Below the pieces are notes generated by a model. That model worked only from the letters and a program-made list of their open reading frames with translations. It was not told the DNA's origin and searched no databases. A stretch of DNA of 42,936 bases from an uncultured Cellulosilyticum sp. (GTDB lineage Bacteria; Bacillota; Clostridia; Lachnospirales; Cellulosilyticaceae). Numbering within the stretch: the first letter of the stretch is position 1; the number at the start of each line of letters is the position of its first letter. Location of the stretch: positions 1 to 42,936 of the forward strand of contig CAKVCL010000028.1 of assembly GCA_934725855.1 (NCBI GenBank), written 5' to 3'. Below are positions 26,241 to 35,479 of this stretch, piece after piece. Made by a program: the position numbers and the translations under genes.

Positions 26241-26327
26241 TGAATCCACCTTCTTTATCTGTTATCTTTTTGATGTTTTTAATTTTTTATTCTGTTTCGC
26301 CAAATTCTACAAAGCACTTATAGCTTA

Positions 26328-27350
26328 CTATCTTCTACCTATTTCTGTGTCGTTCTCTGTGACAACGCTATGTGCTTTAATGTAATCCACTACTAAATCT
26401 ACTTCTGTAAAGGCAAGCCCTACATAACTATCTGCTGCGCCATAGTAAATCGCAATTCTACCTGTTGCACTATCGCAAATCGTTGCACATGGGAAGCATA
26501 CATTAGGCACAAAGCCTCTTTCTTCATACCATGCTTCAGGTGTTAATAAGAAGTTCTCACATCTATATTTAACAATAGATGGATTATCAATATCTAAAAT
26601 AGCACCACCAATACTATAAACATAACCATTACAAGTTCCAGCTACCCCATGATAGAATAATAACCAACCTTCACTGGTTTCAATAGGTGCTGCACCCCCA
26701 CCAATTTTAAGTGATTCCCACCATTCTCTGCTCTTGCTCATGACATGTCTGTGTTTGCCCCAGTAAACCATATCTGGACTTTCACTAATGAAAATGTCAC
26801 CAAATGGTGTATGACCTGTATCACTTGGTCTACTAAGCATCATAAATTTACCATTTACTTTTCTTGGGAATAAAACTGCATTTCTGTTATATGGTAAAAA
26901 TGGATTTTCAATTCTTGTAAAAGTCTTAAAATCTGTTGTTTTAGCAACACCAATGGCTGCACCATAGAAATCTTGGCACCACATGATATAATAGGTATCT
27001 TCAATTTTTACAAGACGTGGGTCATAAGCATAAATTGGCATAAATGGATTGCCATCTTCATCTACAAATGGTATTTTATCTTCCTCAAAGTTCCAGTGAA
27101 TACCATCTTCACTTCTTCCAAGGTAAATAAATGAAATACCATTGGTTTGTTCCCCACGGAATACCCCAATAAACTTTCCTTCATAAGGCATAACTGCACT
27201 ATTAAAAATTCTAGCTACACCCTTTACTGGATTTCGATCAATAATTGGATTTTCTGTGTAACGCCAAACAGGGGCATTGACTAAATTGCCTGGGTTTTCT
27301 TGCCAAGGCATATTACTTACTTCTGGACAGATTAATTGTACTTTACTCAT
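26328..27350 (-). CDS. GH130_2-like beta-1,4-mannooligosaccharide phosphorylase
   Basis: This 340-aa GH130 protein is of the shorter type. The catalytic Asp is in IYAYDPRL (D110). GVFRGEQTNGISFIYLGRSEDG, SRPSDTGHTPFGDIF and the C-terminal FVPNVCFPCA followed by AIYYGAADS fit GH130_2 enzymes. Those enzymes release mannose-1-phosphate from the non-reducing end of manno-oligosaccharides. Mannosyl-GlcNAc phosphorylases are close relatives and cannot be fully excluded, but the neighbours point to mannan. AAGGAG precedes the ATG. It follows the transporter genes by 70 bases. Confidence 0.88.
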   Translation of the reverse strand: MSKVQLICPEVSNMPWQENPGNLVNAPVWRYTENPIIDRNPVKGVARIFNSAVMPYEGKFIGVFRGEQTNGISFIYLGRSEDGIHWNFEEDKIPFVDEDGNPFMPIYAYDPRLVKIEDTYYIMWCQDFYGAAIGVAKTTDFKTFTRIENPFLPYNRNAVLFPRKVNGKFMMLSRPSDTGHTPFGDIFISESPDMVYWGKHRHVMSKSREWWESLKIGGGAAPIETSEGWLLFYHGVAGTCNGYVYSIGGAILDIDNPSIVKYRCENFLLTPEAWYEERGFVPNVCFPCATICDSATGRIAIYYGAADSYVGLAFTEVDLVVDYIKAHSVVTENDTEIGRR

Positions 27351-27420
27351 CTCTTATCTCCTTAATTTTATACTCTCAAACTATTTTAATATTTAATATA
27401 CTTCTCAATATTTCTTACTA

Positions 27421-28305
27421 TTAGCCCTTTACTGCTCCCATTGCTAAACCGCTATAGATATGTTTTTGGCAGAAAATAAAAATAATAAGTAATGGGATAA
27501 TCGTAATAATAACACCTGCACAAATATAATTGTATTGGCTACCATATGGTCCTGTGAATGTATACAATGATGTAGATACTGTAACTAACTTTGTCTTATC
27601 TTGAAGGTACAAGCTTGACATATAGTATTCATTGTAAGTACTTACCCCTTTTAAAATCATGCAAGTAACAACAGCTGGTTTTAATAATGGTAATAAGATC
27701 TTAAAGAAAACACCAAAATAAGTGCAACCATCCATAATTGCGGATTCATCTAAGGACACAGGTAAATTTTCAAAAAACTGAATAAATATGTAGATGGATA
27801 TAATATCCGTTCCTAACATCGCAATAATGTAACCATATAAATGATTAATTAAATTTAATGAATACATGATTTGATAAACTGTAACTTGTGTAGCAACCGC
27901 TGGAATTAAACTTGCAAACAAAAATAGATTTCTAATTAGTGCATTTCCTGGGAATTTAAATCGACTTAAAACATATGCAAGCATCGCACCAATCATAATA
28001 GAGCCACATATTACGCATACCATGACGATTCCTGTATTTCTAAATGCAACTAACATCTTTGCTTTTGTCCAAGCTATTTTAAAATTCTCAAAGTATAACC
28101 AACTCTTTGGCAAAGTCATGACATTGGTTGTTGCATACTCATCGTTTGTTTTAAAAGCCGTAATAAAACAAACCACTACAGGTACAACAGATATAAATGC
28201 ACCAAGACAAAGTGCGAAATATTTAAGAACAACCAATACAACATTCTCTATTTTTTTGCCCACACTTAAACTACTTTTTACACTACTTGTTTCTATGCTT
28301 GCCAT
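27421..28305 (-). CDS. CUT1 sugar ABC transporter permease (MalG type)
   Basis: This 294-aa inner-membrane protein has six transmembrane segments and the EAA loop LDESAIMDGCTYFGVFFKILLPLLKPA (about 188-213), which contacts the ATPase. The C-terminus ends GAVKG, as in most MalG-type subunits. It starts three bases after the partner permease gene. The partner, binding protein and downstream phosphorylases indicate manno-oligosaccharide import. Confidence 0.92.
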   Translation of the reverse strand: MASIETSSVKSSLSVGKKIENVVLVVLKYFALCLGAFISVVPVVVCFITAFKTNDEYATTNVMTLPKSWLYFENFKIAWTKAKMLVAFRNTGIVMVCVICGSIMIGAMLAYVLSRFKFPGNALIRNLFLFASLIPAVATQVTVYQIMYSLNLINHLYGYIIAMLGTDIISIYIFIQFFENLPVSLDESAIMDGCTYFGVFFKILLPLLKPAVVTCMILKGVSTYNEYYMSSLYLQDKTKLVTVSTSLYTFTGPYGSQYNYICAGVIITIIPLLIIFIFCQKHIYSGLAMGAVKG

Positions 28306-28307
28306 AT

Positions 28308-29309
28308 TTATGCCTCCATTCTCTTAGCTGCCAAGGCATTTGCTTTTTTTCTTGCTTTCTTAGCTTTTCTTGATTCATCTTCATCCCCATCATTAAATAG
28401 GTAGTTCATTATTACTTTTTGAAGCACTGTAAGTACAATGATAATACCTAAAAGAACAACTGCCATTGCTGATGCGAGTCCAACCTTTTGAATTTCATGA
28501 GCAATCTTATGCATTACATAGAAGTATGTAGCGGTTCCCATTGTCCCTTTTGTAATAACAAAAGATGGTTCAAATGCACTTAATGACCCTGATACTGAAA
28601 TAATCAAATTTAAAACAACAATAGATTTAATGCTTGGTAAAATAATATATCTAAATCTCTGCCACTTATTGGCACCATCTAAGTCAGCTGCTTCATACAT
28701 TTCTTGATCAACAGACATCATTGCACCAATAAATAGTACCATATTTTGTCCCATATAACGCCATATGGATGAAAATACTAACGAAAAGTTGTTAATTCTC
28801 GTATCCTTTAACCAATAAGGTAATTTTTCTGGGTTAAATCCAATCCATGAAAGAAGTGTATCTAGCACAAATCCTCTTGTATAGAAAAACTTAAAAATAA
28901 ATCCTACAGCAATACCACAAATTAAAGAAGGAAAGAACATAGCTCCTTTAAAGAAGGAACCTCCTTTGGTTTTAAAGCTTAATAAACTTGCAAAAAATAG
29001 CGCTGCGGAAAGCTGTACAACTGAGCCAATCATATAGTAAACACTTAACTTAAGTGCCTTAAAACAATCATCTCTTTCAAAAACTTGCACATAATTTTTA
29101 AGACCAACAAACTTTCTTGCTCCAATATATTTCATATCATAAAAACTAAATTCTACCATTTTTACAAATGGTAAATAAGTAAATAAAGTGAGAAGAAGTA
29201 ATGGCACAAACATAAAAGTAACAATAACAAGAGGTTTTTGCCATTGTCCACTCTTGATCCATTTATCCAATTTACTGTTTTTTTCTACTGTCCTGCTCTG
29301 TGTACTCAT
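28308..29309 (-). CDS. CUT1 sugar ABC transporter permease (MalF type)
   Basis: This 333-aa permease has six helices and the EAA loop MYEAADLDGANKWQRFRYIILPSIKS (about 210-235). It has a charged N-terminal extension and a Lys/Arg-rich C-terminal tail. AGGAGG lies close before the ATG. It forms a heterodimer with the downstream MalG-type subunit. No ATPase gene is in the cluster. Confidence 0.92.
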   Translation of the reverse strand: MSTQSRTVEKNSKLDKWIKSGQWQKPLVIVTFMFVPLLLLTLFTYLPFVKMVEFSFYDMKYIGARKFVGLKNYVQVFERDDCFKALKLSVYYMIGSVVQLSAALFFASLLSFKTKGGSFFKGAMFFPSLICGIAVGFIFKFFYTRGFVLDTLLSWIGFNPEKLPYWLKDTRINNFSLVFSSIWRYMGQNMVLFIGAMMSVDQEMYEAADLDGANKWQRFRYIILPSIKSIVVLNLIISVSGSLSAFEPSFVITKGTMGTATYFYVMHKIAHEIQKVGLASAMAVVLLGIIIVLTVLQKVIMNYLFNDGDEDESRKAKKARKKANALAAKRMEA

Positions 29310-29330
29310 ACATCCTCCTATTTTAATAGA

Positions 29331-29359
29331 AGCCAGAGACGCTAGAACGTACTCTGGCT
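29331..29359 (-). other. intercistronic hairpin between binding protein and permease genes
   Basis: AGCCAGAG...CTCTGGCT (8 bp, with an inner ACG/CGT) lies in the 88-base gap. It is not followed by a continuous T-run (TCTATTAAAATAGG on the minus strand). Such structures commonly stabilise the upstream mRNA segment or attenuate transcription, so that binding protein is made in excess over permease. Confidence 0.65.
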
Positions 29360-29397
29360 CAATTATAAACTACTCTATCTAGTGGATCTGGTAGCCA

Positions 29398-30837
29398 TTA
29401 ATACTTAATCTCTACTCCTAAGGATTCTTGCGCTGCTGTCCATTTTTGGTTCCATTCATCCATAATTTCATCTAAGGTTTGTGATCCTGTTAATGCTGCT
29501 TCAAGAATTGCACTGTCTGGATCATTTACAGTATTGATTCCTGTTTCTGCTTCTGTGTTAATGTCATCAAATAATGTTTCTTCACCTTCTAATGCTGGAT
29601 TATCAGATACAAGGTCAATTCCTTCAAATGAAGCAAGTGTTGCTGGGAACTCAGAACCTTTAACAATTGGAATACAACCTTGATCGAAAGCATAGTTAGA
29701 TTCTTCAGTTAACCATTTAATAAATAATTTAGCAGCAAGTTTATCTTCATTACTTGCTTTTACATTTACACCATAGCAGTAGTCTGGTGCTGCTGTTGCA
29801 TATTGTTTACCATCAGCTTGAGTAATAGGGAATGGCATATATCCAATATCATCTGGGTTATCTCCTGCACCTTGCATTTGAGAAACAGCCCAAGAACCAA
29901 GTACCATTGTACCGATTTCTCCTCTATTGATCATTCCTTTACAACCTTCCCAGTCAGTTGTAGTTGGATCGTCTTCGATTAATCCTCTAGCTGTAGCTTC
30001 ATATAATATGTAGTAAACTGCGTATGGACCTGTCATATCATCTCTCTTAGAGAATGGATTGCTCATATGTGGTAATTTAACTTTCATAAAGTCTGCATCA
30101 CCTGTTGCAGAACCACCTAAGTAAGCATCCCATGCACCCATTGTCCATCCAGCACTGAAGTTAGAGTACATTGGAATCGCACCAGTTTTATCTTTAATTG
30201 TTTGGAGTGCTGCTAAGAAATCATCTGGTGTTTTTGGTAATTCAGTAATTCCAGCTTCTTCAAATACTTTCTTGTTATATACAATACCTTGAGCATTAGC
30301 GTCACAAGGGATACCATATACATCACCATTAAATGTTTTATCAGTTAACATTAAATAATTTTGACTTAATGTATCATAGCTTCCAAGTGGTGCGAAGTAG
30401 TTTGGAAATTCTGCTTTTGTGATGTTTGGTATTAAGCACATTGTTCCCCAATCATCTGTTGTAAGTCTTACTAATACATCACTTTCATAATCTGTAATGC
30501 CTTGAATATCTAATGTAATGTTAGGATAAATTTCTTTGAACTTAGCTTTGTAATCTTCATAAACAGTATCTACAATATCTGTTCTACATGTAAGGAATGT
30601 AACAGATGCTGTTAAATCTGAATAATCACCAATATTTAACTCATCAAGTGTTGCATCATAATTAATATCCCCACCAGCTGATGCATCAGCTGTTTCTTCT
30701 GATGTACCATCTGTCGTTTCTGTAGCTGCTGCATTACTACTATTGTTTGTACTACTAGAATTACCACATGCTGTCATAGAAAATACCATACCAGTTGCAA
30801 GTACTAAACTAGAAATTTGTTTCCATTTAATCATCAT
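29398..30837 (-). CDS. sugar-binding lipoprotein of the CUT1 transporter
   Basis: This 479-aa extracellular solute-binding protein (family 1) has a lipoprotein signal: MMIKWKQ, hydrophobic core, lipobox MTAC. A Ser/Asn/Thr-rich linker and an acidic stretch to about residue 60 follow. The mature part shows the two-lobe pattern, e.g. GIPCDANAQGIVYNKKVFEEAGI (about 155-177) and the hinge region around KGMINRGEIGTMVLGSWAV. GGGGG precedes two adjacent ATG codons; either may be used. It is the first gene of the mannan operon, divergent from the AraC regulator, which probably activates it. Confidence 0.92.
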   Translation of the reverse strand: MMIKWKQISSLVLATGMVFSMTACGNSSSTNNSSNAAATETTDGTSEETADASAGGDINYDATLDELNIGDYSDLTASVTFLTCRTDIVDTVYEDYKAKFKEIYPNITLDIQGITDYESDVLVRLTTDDWGTMCLIPNITKAEFPNYFAPLGSYDTLSQNYLMLTDKTFNGDVYGIPCDANAQGIVYNKKVFEEAGITELPKTPDDFLAALQTIKDKTGAIPMYSNFSAGWTMGAWDAYLGGSATGDADFMKVKLPHMSNPFSKRDDMTGPYAVYYILYEATARGLIEDDPTTTDWEGCKGMINRGEIGTMVLGSWAVSQMQGAGDNPDDIGYMPFPITQADGKQYATAAPDYCYGVNVKASNEDKLAAKLFIKWLTEESNYAFDQGCIPIVKGSEFPATLASFEGIDLVSDNPALEGEETLFDDINTEAETGINTVNDPDSAILEAALTGSQTLDEIMDEWNQKWTAAQESLGVEIKY

Positions 30838-30882
30838 ATTTCCCCCTTATTTTTAAATTATAAAAGTTATAAATTTAAATTG

Positions 30883-30905
30883 CTTTTTAACTTAAATTAA
30901 TTATA
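30883..30905 (-). promoter_or_regulatory. shared operator-like box at the importer promoter
   Basis: A 23-base box starting with the -10 TATAAT and running into TTAATTTAAGTTAAAAAG is 19/23 identical to the box at 36588-36610. Both begin at the -10 of their promoter, the position expected for a repressor site. Confidence 0.5.
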
Positions 30906-31158
30906 CATTTCTATTTTTTTAATTACATCACACTATATTTTTATTTATCACTCTTTATTGTACATTTTGTTTATTTTTAACTCAATTAGTTTTATTTTAT
31001 CTACTGTGTTGTCTATTTTTTCTACATTTTCTATTTCACATCTGCTCTATTTATTTGTTTTCTTAACTAATTAGTCCAATTTATCACTTAAATTAACTAT
31101 TTGATTTATTAATAACTTACTCACTAAGTTTCTGTTTCTTTCTATCCCCCTCTTATTA

Positions 31159-31187
31159 TTGATTTAACATTGATTATATTTTATAAT
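31159..31187 (+). promoter_or_regulatory. promoter of the AraC-family regulator
   Basis: TTGATT (31159-31164), 17-base spacer, perfect TATAAT (31182-31187). AGGAGG is at 31206-31211 and the ATG at 31217. Confidence 0.82.
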
Positions 31188-31216
31188 TATTTAACGATCC
31201 ACTTTAGGAGGTAACT

Positions 31217-32119
31217 ATGCATTCACATCATTTAAATTCTATTTTTACAGCACTTTCTCCTTTTCCATCTGATTATGAAGTGGCTTTTCAAAGTCATTCC
31301 GACTTTGCACAAAACAATCTTTTTTACTTGGATTTTATTCAAGAAATAGATGTTCTTTTTCCGTTTTCATTAGAATGTAAATCTTTTAATGGTTATCTTA
31401 TGATTTATACCAAAGCTGGCAATAGCTTATTAACTTATGAAACAGAAAGCCTCACTTTAGAACCCAATACTATTTTACTGATTAATTGTAATGCTTCTTT
31501 TCAATTAGAATTAAAACAAAGTAATTGTTGGAAGGCTGACTTATTAATGCTCAACGGCCTAAGCATTGCTTCTTATTATGAATCTATTACTTCTCAAGGA
31601 CAGTATCTTTTTGAGTCACCTCCAGCTTTAAATACTTCTTTGCTTATTCATAAGCTTTATGAACTGTCAGAAGACCCTACACAAACCAATGAGTTTGTTA
31701 TTTCAAAAATCATAACCGATTTACTAACCAACTTAGTACTTACAAAAGAAATGAATCAAGCTTCTTTGCCAAATATCCCCAAATATCTCCTTCAACTCAA
31801 AGAATACTTTGATTCAAAATACCATTTACATATTAATTTAGATGAGCTTGCCCAAACTTATCATGTGAGTAAGTATAAGATTATTAGGGATTTCCATACT
31901 TACTATCATTGTTCTCCTATTAGTTACTTGATTGATAAGCGTCTCTCTGAGTCCAAAAAATTACTTCTTGAAACGGATGACCCTATATGTGAAATAGCTT
32001 GTCTAGTGGGTATTGATAACATTAATCATTTTACCAACCTATTTAAAAAAAGTACTGGACTCACTCCCAGCTCTTATAGACGTAAGTGCCGCATTGACCT
32101 TTCTGATTACAATAAATAA
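31217..32119 (+). CDS. AraC-family transcriptional regulator
   Basis: At 300 aa, it has an N-terminal cupin-like ligand-sensing domain (about 20-150) and a C-terminal AraC/XylS DNA-binding domain (about 195-295) with two helix-turn-helix units: LDELAQTYHVSKYKIIRDF, then DDPICEIACLVGIDNINHFTNLFKKSTGLTPSSYRR, the second being the diagnostic signature. It is divergent from the ABC importer operon, so it most likely activates that operon on binding a manno-oligosaccharide. It has its own promoter and shares a bidirectional terminator with the convergent lacI-type gene. Confidence 0.92.
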   Translation: MHSHHLNSIFTALSPFPSDYEVAFQSHSDFAQNNLFYLDFIQEIDVLFPFSLECKSFNGYLMIYTKAGNSLLTYETESLTLEPNTILLINCNASFQLELKQSNCWKADLLMLNGLSIASYYESITSQGQYLFESPPALNTSLLIHKLYELSEDPTQTNEFVISKIITDLLTNLVLTKEMNQASLPNIPKYLLQLKEYFDSKYHLHINLDELAQTYHVSKYKIIRDFHTYYHCSPISYLIDKRLSESKKLLLETDDPICEIACLVGIDNINHFTNLFKKSTGLTPSSYRRKCRIDLSDYNK

Positions 32120-32160
32120 AGCTACAAAAGAGAACGCCTTTGCGTTCTCTTTTGTAGCTT
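32119..32160. terminator. bidirectional terminator (araC-type / lacI-type)
   Basis: Perfect 19-bp arms (AAGCTACAAAAGAGAACGC and its complement) with loop CTTT lie between the two convergent genes. T-rich stretches on both sides (ATTTTAC on plus, TTTATTTATTG on minus) allow termination in both directions. The arm overlaps the last base of the AraC-type gene's stop codon. Confidence 0.92.
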
Positions 32161-32163
32161 ATT

Positions 32164-33174
32164 TTACTTTCTTTTTCCAGTTGTTTCTTTGATTATCATA
32201 TGTCCAGTCACAATCTGAACCCCTTTTACATAGTCCTTATGATTAATCTTTCTTAGTAGTGTTTTGGCACTCATTTCTGCCATTTTATAACGGTCTACAT
32301 CATATGTCGTAATGTTAGCATTGGCTATATTCGTATACAAATAATTATCAAAACCTACTACGGAAGCATCTTCTGGAACTTTAAGCCCTCTATCCTCCAA
32401 TAATTTAATCATCACCTCAGCTATAAAATCATTATTACATGCAAATGCTGTAGGAAGTTTTTTTGGCAACTCAATTTTGTGAATTACATTCTCTAAATCT
32501 CTGTCTTCAATAATCCATTCTTTATGTACCTCTATGCCATTTTCTAATAAGGCTTTTTGATATCCAAAATAACGATCTGTGATACTACTTGTAGCCAGTG
32601 GTGTTCCCACAAATCCTATTTCTTTATGACCTAATTTAATCAGATAGTCTGTTAGCACATACATGCCATAAAATCCATCTGAAATCACTGTATCATATTC
32701 CATGTGTGTATCATAAAAGTCTAAAAAAACAACTGGAACTTGTTTATTCTTCCAGATAAACTCCGAATAGTGATTGTTCACTTGCCCAATCACTATGATT
32801 CCATCTACTTTTTCATCTTGAAGAACTTTTGGCAAACTGCACTGTTCTTCAGCTTCTCCATCGATGATTTCTAATATGGCATAATAGTCTTTTACTTGTA
32901 ATATCGTTACTAAATTTTGATAAATCGTCCAATAAAAAGAGGTATTATTCCCAACAAATCTCTCTGATATGATGATGCCAATATTTCCTGTGCCTCTTCT
33001 TTCTCTAGCTTTTTGAGAAGAAATAGGAATGTATCCCATCTCTGCTGCCATTTCCTTAATCTTTGCTCTTACTTCTTCACTTACTCCGCTTTTATCTGAA
33101 AGTGCTTTGGATACCGTTACACTGCTTACACCCACTCTTTTAGCTATATCTTCTAGTTTTACTGCTTTTGCCAT
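32164..33174 (-). CDS. LacI-family transcriptional regulator
   Basis: This 336-aa repressor has an N-terminal LacI helix-turn-helix, VKLEDIAKRVGVSSVTVSKALSDKSGVSEEVRAKI (about 5-39), with the hinge region ending GYIP. The periplasmic-binding-protein-like sensor domain (about 62-330) includes DGIIVIG, FVGTPLATSSITDRYFGYQKAL and VGFDNYLYTNIANANITT. It is downstream of the alpha-galactosidase and esterase genes in the same direction, so it may be autoregulated with them. The box shared by the two mannan promoters is a candidate site. Confidence 0.92.
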   Translation of the reverse strand: MAKAVKLEDIAKRVGVSSVTVSKALSDKSGVSEEVRAKIKEMAAEMGYIPISSQKARERRGTGNIGIIISERFVGNNTSFYWTIYQNLVTILQVKDYYAILEIIDGEAEEQCSLPKVLQDEKVDGIIVIGQVNNHYSEFIWKNKQVPVVFLDFYDTHMEYDTVISDGFYGMYVLTDYLIKLGHKEIGFVGTPLATSSITDRYFGYQKALLENGIEVHKEWIIEDRDLENVIHKIELPKKLPTAFACNNDFIAEVMIKLLEDRGLKVPEDASVVGFDNYLYTNIANANITTYDVDRYKMAEMSAKTLLRKINHKDYVKGVQIVTGHMIIKETTGKRK

Positions 33175-33264
33175 TATACTCCCACCTTTCTGTCCACCTT
33201 GGTATTCTATTTTTAGCAGACATTCCAGTCTCTTTTTAACACATCAGCTAAATGCGCACAACAG

Positions 33265-35454
33265 TTACTCAGCTATTAAATGGCGTAGCATTCCTTTAAA
33301 ATCTCCCATTTGGCGTTCTAAATGAATACCTGCATACATTAATGCTTCACCACTATATCTTTCTCCTGTTTCTTCTATTCGATAAACCTTATGAGGGTCT
33401 AACCCTTTAAGTTGTATTCTCCTACTATGATAATTAGCTTCTGCCATCACTTGAATAAATGTTACCAAGGCTTCCTGTTTATCTTTTGATACCACCATCC
33501 AAGAATCATAATAATGATTCTCGCTATAAGAAGCAATACGGAAATAGTCTCCTTCTCTTACAAGATCATTATATTTATGATACATTTCAATTTGATTTGG
33601 AATCATCTTTCGATCTTCTTCTGGTATGCGCGTCACATCCAGTTCATATCCGAAAGTACCTGCTAGTGCCACATAACCTCTCGTTTCAAACGGTGTGACT
33701 CTTCCTACTGAATGATTTGGACAATCACTTACATGTGCTCCCATACAAGAAAGTGGATAAACAAGCGCCGTACCTTCTTGAATCTTTAGTCTTTCGATTG
33801 CATCTGTGTCATCAGAACACCAGATTTGAGGACTGTAATATAACATACCTGGATCAAATCTAGCTCCACCACCTGAACAGTTTTCTAGTAGTAAGTGTGG
33901 AAAATCATGAGTCAGCCTTTCTTGAAGCTCATAAACACCCAAAACATAACGGTGATAAAGCTCTCCTTGGTTCTCTTTACCTAAAGCAAAACTTCCAATA
34001 TCCGTGATTTGTCTATTCATATCCCATTTCACATAGGTTATATTTGCACTTTTTAGCACATCGCTTATCATTTCATAAACATAATCTCTTACTTCTTTTC
34101 TAGAATAGTCTAACACATATTGACATCTAGATAAACTTCCCTCGCGATTTGGAATTTGAATCGCCCAATCTGGATGTGCCCGATAGAGATTAGAATCAGG
34201 TGAAATCATTTCAGGTTCAAACCAAATCCCAAATTTCATCCCTAGCTTATTGACCTCATCTACTAAATGCTTTAATCCACCATTTATCTTTTCTTCATTA
34301 ACTTGCCAATCTCCTAAAGAGCTGTCGTCATTACTTCTCTTTCCAAACCAGCCATCATCCATGACAAGCATTTCAATACCTAATTTAGAAGCTTCCTTTG
34401 CAATATCTAATAATTTTTCTGTATTAAAATCAAAGTAAGTTGCTTCCCAGTTATTAATCAAAATCGGACGCTTTTGGTGAACATACTCACCTCTAAGAAG
34501 ATGATTACGATAAAGGTCATGGTAAGTTCTTGACATCTTTCCAAGTCCTTCATTGGAATATACCATAACGACCTCTGGCGCGGTAAATACTTCTTCCCCA
34601 TTTAATGTCCAAGCAAAATCATAGGGGTTAATTCCCATAACCATACGAACTGTATTAAATTGATCAAGTTCTGTTTGTGCCATGAAATTACCTGAATACA
34701 CAAAATTAAAGCCATAAACTTCACCCTGCTCATCATTCGCCCCTTTAGAAACGACTGCCATAAATGGATGATCTTGATGGCTAGATTCTCCTCTAATAGA
34801 AGAAACACACAATTTGCCATGCCCAATCGTCCTTCTTTGAATATGACGCTCTCTTGCCCATGAGCCATGAAGCGTAAGCATTTCATAGTCTTTATTGTCC
34901 ATATCGATGCAACTAGAAAGCACCTTCGTTAAAACAATCGGATTTTCACTTAAATTTTTAACCCTTACACTTCTTGTGATGACATCTAAGTTTTCAAATG
35001 CCGTATAAACTAAAGTAACCTCTAGCTTTAATACTTTATCCATTCCAACGAGTTCAAGGGTGGTACATTCTTCTTCACTTCCAAATGTAGCAGGCAGTCC
35101 CTCTAATTTTTTCTTGCCTTTATATATTTCATGCCCTACATAACTTAAACTACAAGCAAAATGACCATTTACATCCTTTACTGCTAGGCAATCCTCTCTA
35201 TAATCTCCTAGCCCATGTGTGGAATACTCTGTAGGAAAAGTATCCATAAACGAACAACGTTCACGGTTATTTTTAGAAGGCACAAATGGAGCTTCATTCG
35301 TTCTCATTAAATAACTTAAATGATAATCTTCTATCCTTTGCCCATAATACACATGACCAATAAAATTTTCCTCATCCACAATGCCTATCATATAAGTGGA
35401 TTTAGTGGTATCTAACTTAAAAACTCTTTCATCTTCAAAATAACAAATGCCCAT
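33265..35454 (-). CDS. GH36 alpha-galactosidase
   Basis: At about 729 aa it is full length for GH36 (AgaA/RafA type): an N-terminal beta-supersandwich, a TIM barrel (about 330-650) and a C-terminal beta-sandwich. The nucleophile is in YVKWDMNRQ (about D478), the acid/base in CSDDTDAIERL (about D548), and sugar-binding residues in MDDGWFGKR and CSGGGARFDPG. I start at the ATG at 35454: GGAGGG sits five bases upstream and overlaps the alternative ATG at 35466, which is therefore unlikely. No signal peptide, so cytosolic. In this locus it would remove alpha-1,6-galactose from galactomannan oligosaccharides after uptake. Confidence 0.95.
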   Translation of the reverse strand: MGICYFEDERVFKLDTTKSTYMIGIVDEENFIGHVYYGQRIEDYHLSYLMRTNEAPFVPSKNNRERCSFMDTFPTEYSTHGLGDYREDCLAVKDVNGHFACSLSYVGHEIYKGKKKLEGLPATFGSEEECTTLELVGMDKVLKLEVTLVYTAFENLDVITRSVRVKNLSENPIVLTKVLSSCIDMDNKDYEMLTLHGSWARERHIQRRTIGHGKLCVSSIRGESSHQDHPFMAVVSKGANDEQGEVYGFNFVYSGNFMAQTELDQFNTVRMVMGINPYDFAWTLNGEEVFTAPEVVMVYSNEGLGKMSRTYHDLYRNHLLRGEYVHQKRPILINNWEATYFDFNTEKLLDIAKEASKLGIEMLVMDDGWFGKRSNDDSSLGDWQVNEEKINGGLKHLVDEVNKLGMKFGIWFEPEMISPDSNLYRAHPDWAIQIPNREGSLSRCQYVLDYSRKEVRDYVYEMISDVLKSANITYVKWDMNRQITDIGSFALGKENQGELYHRYVLGVYELQERLTHDFPHLLLENCSGGGARFDPGMLYYSPQIWCSDDTDAIERLKIQEGTALVYPLSCMGAHVSDCPNHSVGRVTPFETRGYVALAGTFGYELDVTRIPEEDRKMIPNQIEMYHKYNDLVREGDYFRIASYSENHYYDSWMVVSKDKQEALVTFIQVMAEANYHSRRIQLKGLDPHKVYRIEETGERYSGEALMYAGIHLERQMGDFKGMLRHLIAE

Positions 35455-35479
35455 AACACCCTCCATTTTTCGCTTTTTA

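Larger units (their letters stand above)
30838..31216. other. 379-base divergent regulatory region between importer operon and araC-type gene
   Basis: It is very AT-rich and without coding sequence. It contains the araC-type promoter (31159-31187) and, for the importer operon, a perfect minus-strand -10 TATAAT (30905-30900) without a good -35, as expected for an activator-dependent promoter. Several TTAACT/AGTTAA-type words recur (near 30975, 31073 and 31095); they may be AraC-type half-sites, but I could not define a spaced pair. Confidence 0.6.

Noticed and set aside
31060..31110. Defined AraC half-site pair in the divergent region
   Set aside because: TTAACT-like words recur, but the region is so AT-rich that spacing and identity do not stand out from chance.
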